A DNA stretch of 5,932 nt from CAZAYB01 sp964489215 (GTDB lineage: Bacteria; Planctomycetota; Phycisphaerae; Sedimentisphaerales; Anaerohalosphaeraceae): the NCBI GenBank assembly GCA_964489215.1, contig CAZAYB010000196.1, positions 1-5,932 on the forward strand, written 5' to 3'. The notes under the pieces are model-generated. The model was not told the DNA's origin and ran no database searches. It saw only the letters and a list, made by a program, of their open reading frames with translations. A program made the translations under genes and the position numbers. Within the stretch, counting starts at the first letter, position 1. Every line of letters starts with the position of its first letter. Shown here piece by piece: positions 5,069-5,932 of this stretch.

Positions 5069-5899
5069 TTATGACGACAGGCAGGTTGTCGAAAAGGTTC
5101 TGTCATAACAGGTTCCCTTTGTCCATTCAGCAGAAATAAGAGAAGCATTTGCAATTATGGGGCATGCGCTGTTAAGGGTTTCGATATTGATTTGTTCATT
5201 ATGTATTGTGACTAACCTTGCTTCCATCGGGTATTCAATAAGAGATGCTGTTGCACATAACAGGTGTCTGCCGGTGTCTTTTATTCGATGCCAGTGTTGA
5301 TGGCCGCAAAAAGAAATTATTTTACCTGAAATAATTTTTTTAAGATTATCAATAAGAATATTTCCATCAGAATAGTGGGGAACATACTGGGCACTGAATC
5401 TGTCAGCATATTTTTTTTGTGAAATTAAAGGAATGTGGCTGAAAATAAACAGATTGTGTATTTTTTCTCTTTTGACGATTTCCAGGATATTATTAATGTA
5501 GTCCATACTTAATACTGTATTCGCCGAATTTATGGATTGGATGTTGTCTTTTAGGAACAAAGATGGGAAGCCGTTGATTTTTTGATAGACCTGAGGGAAG
5601 TGTTCCTCAAATATATATTTAAACGTATTGTTTTGCATGGCTGGTCTGTCATGATTTCCTGGAAGAATGAACCAATTGGGGGTCAGTGCTTTGAGTGTCT
5701 GAAAAGCGGCAGATAATTCCTCCCGTGAGCCGGTGTGAGTAATATCTCCCAAAATAACAATTAAATCAGCAGGTATTTGATTAAGCATCTGTACGGTTTT
5801 GGCAGTTATTTCAGCGGCAAAATCAAACATCTGTTTATTGTGCCATTTTCCTGTTCCAGAACATCCTGAATGTAAGTCGCTTACAATGGCTATTTTCAT
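5069..5899 (-). CDS. Calcineurin-like metallophosphoesterase
   Basis: This 276-residue protein carries the complete dimetal phosphoesterase signature: D8-x-H10, G51-D52-x-x-H55, G-N82-H83-D, a lone His155 in F-S-H-I-P, and G-H200-x-H202. Such enzymes hydrolyse phosphomonoesters or phosphodiesters with two metal ions. The GDITHTG and GNHD forms and the overall length resemble the CpdA/Icc (cyclic nucleotide phosphodiesterase-like) branch, but the substrate cannot be read from sequence. No signal peptide or membrane helix is visible, so it is probably cytoplasmic. The C-terminal 35 or so residues, past the last conserved strand, are Cys/Ser/Thr-rich and not recognisable. On the minus strand AGGGG (5906-5910) lies 6 nt before the ATG at 5897-5899, an adequate SD. 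Any promoter would be at or beyond the right edge. Confidence 0.9.
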   Translation of the reverse strand: MKIAIVSDLHSGCSGTGKWHNKQMFDFAAEITAKTVQMLNQIPADLIVILGDITHTGSREELSAAFQTLKALTPNWFILPGNHDRPAMQNNTFKYIFEEHFPQVYQKINGFPSLFLKDNIQSINSANTVLSMDYINNILEIVKREKIHNLFIFSHIPLISQKKYADRFSAQYVPHYSDGNILIDNLKKIISGKIISFCGHQHWHRIKDTGRHLLCATASLIEYPMEARLVTIHNEQINIETLNSACPIIANASLISAEWTKGTCYDRTFSTTCLSS

Positions 5900-5932
5900 A
5901 AAAAGCCCCTTAAAATTACCGTTGTTAAAGAC

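Noticed and set aside
4786..5154. Open frame of 122 codons on the minus strand spanning the end of the HAD gene
   Set aside because: It overlaps HAD motifs III and IV in antisense and the end of the phosphoesterase gene in another frame; no motif of its own.
4202..5899. FHA, HAD phosphatase and metallophosphoesterase as one phospho-signalling cluster
   Set aside because: The three genes alternate in orientation and the FHA and HAD genes have separate promoters; HAD and calcineurin-like enzymes of these types usually act on small molecules, so linkage alone does not support a shared system.
1..5932. tRNA, rRNA, riboswitch, CRISPR array, insertion sequence or attachment site
   Set aside because: No spaced repeats, terminal inverted repeats, transposase motifs or structured RNA signatures seen when reading both strands; intergenic spaces are all below about 200 bases.

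Overview
The window looks like a piece of a bacterial chromosome with moderate-to-low GC. It most resembles a planctomycete of the Phycisphaerae/Sedimentisphaerales kind. That placement is an inference from protein style (a DUF2007 plus zinc-ribbon protein, an MltA lipoprotein, a lone FHA protein) and from weak or absent Shine-Dalgarno sites at several starts; no rRNA or other marker is present to confirm it. A run of exactly 100 N (1577-1676) shows that this is a scaffolded draft assembly.

Layout from left to right: the last 29 codons of a membrane protein that reads like the C-terminus of the ferrous iron transporter FeoB (+), ending in a hairpin terminator; a convergent RluA-family pseudouridine-synthase homologue (-) whose catalytic aspartate is replaced; a divergent promoter region; a DUF2007/zinc-ribbon protein (+); the assembly gap; an unrecognised two-helix membrane protein (+); an MltA-type lytic transglycosylase lipoprotein (+) with its own promoter; a convergent FHA-domain protein (-); a HAD phosphatase of the phosphoglycolate phosphatase type (+), divergent from the FHA gene; and a convergent calcineurin-like metallophosphoesterase (-) that runs almost to the right edge.

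The genes do not form an operon. Orientation changes repeatedly, most genes have their own intergenic space, and four recognisable sigma70-like promoters (16-17 bp spacers) each serve a single gene, with predicted leaders of about 20-50 nt. The functions (iron uptake, RNA modification fold, cell-wall turnover, phosphopeptide binding, phosphate ester hydrolysis) are housekeeping or regulatory and do not point to one pathway. I found no tRNA, rRNA, CRISPR array, insertion sequence or defence/secretion cluster, and no gene-free stretch above 300 bases.

The most notable signal is the RluA homologue with an altered active site (HRLD replaced by H-Y-I-S, and the conserved active-site Tyr replaced by Phe). 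Other points are the zinc ribbon interrupted by a hydrophobic segment, the overlapping ATG cluster at the mltA start, the long SD-to-start spacing of the HAD gene, and a G+T bias of the plus strand that persists through genes on the other strand. I see no convincing new multi-gene system here.
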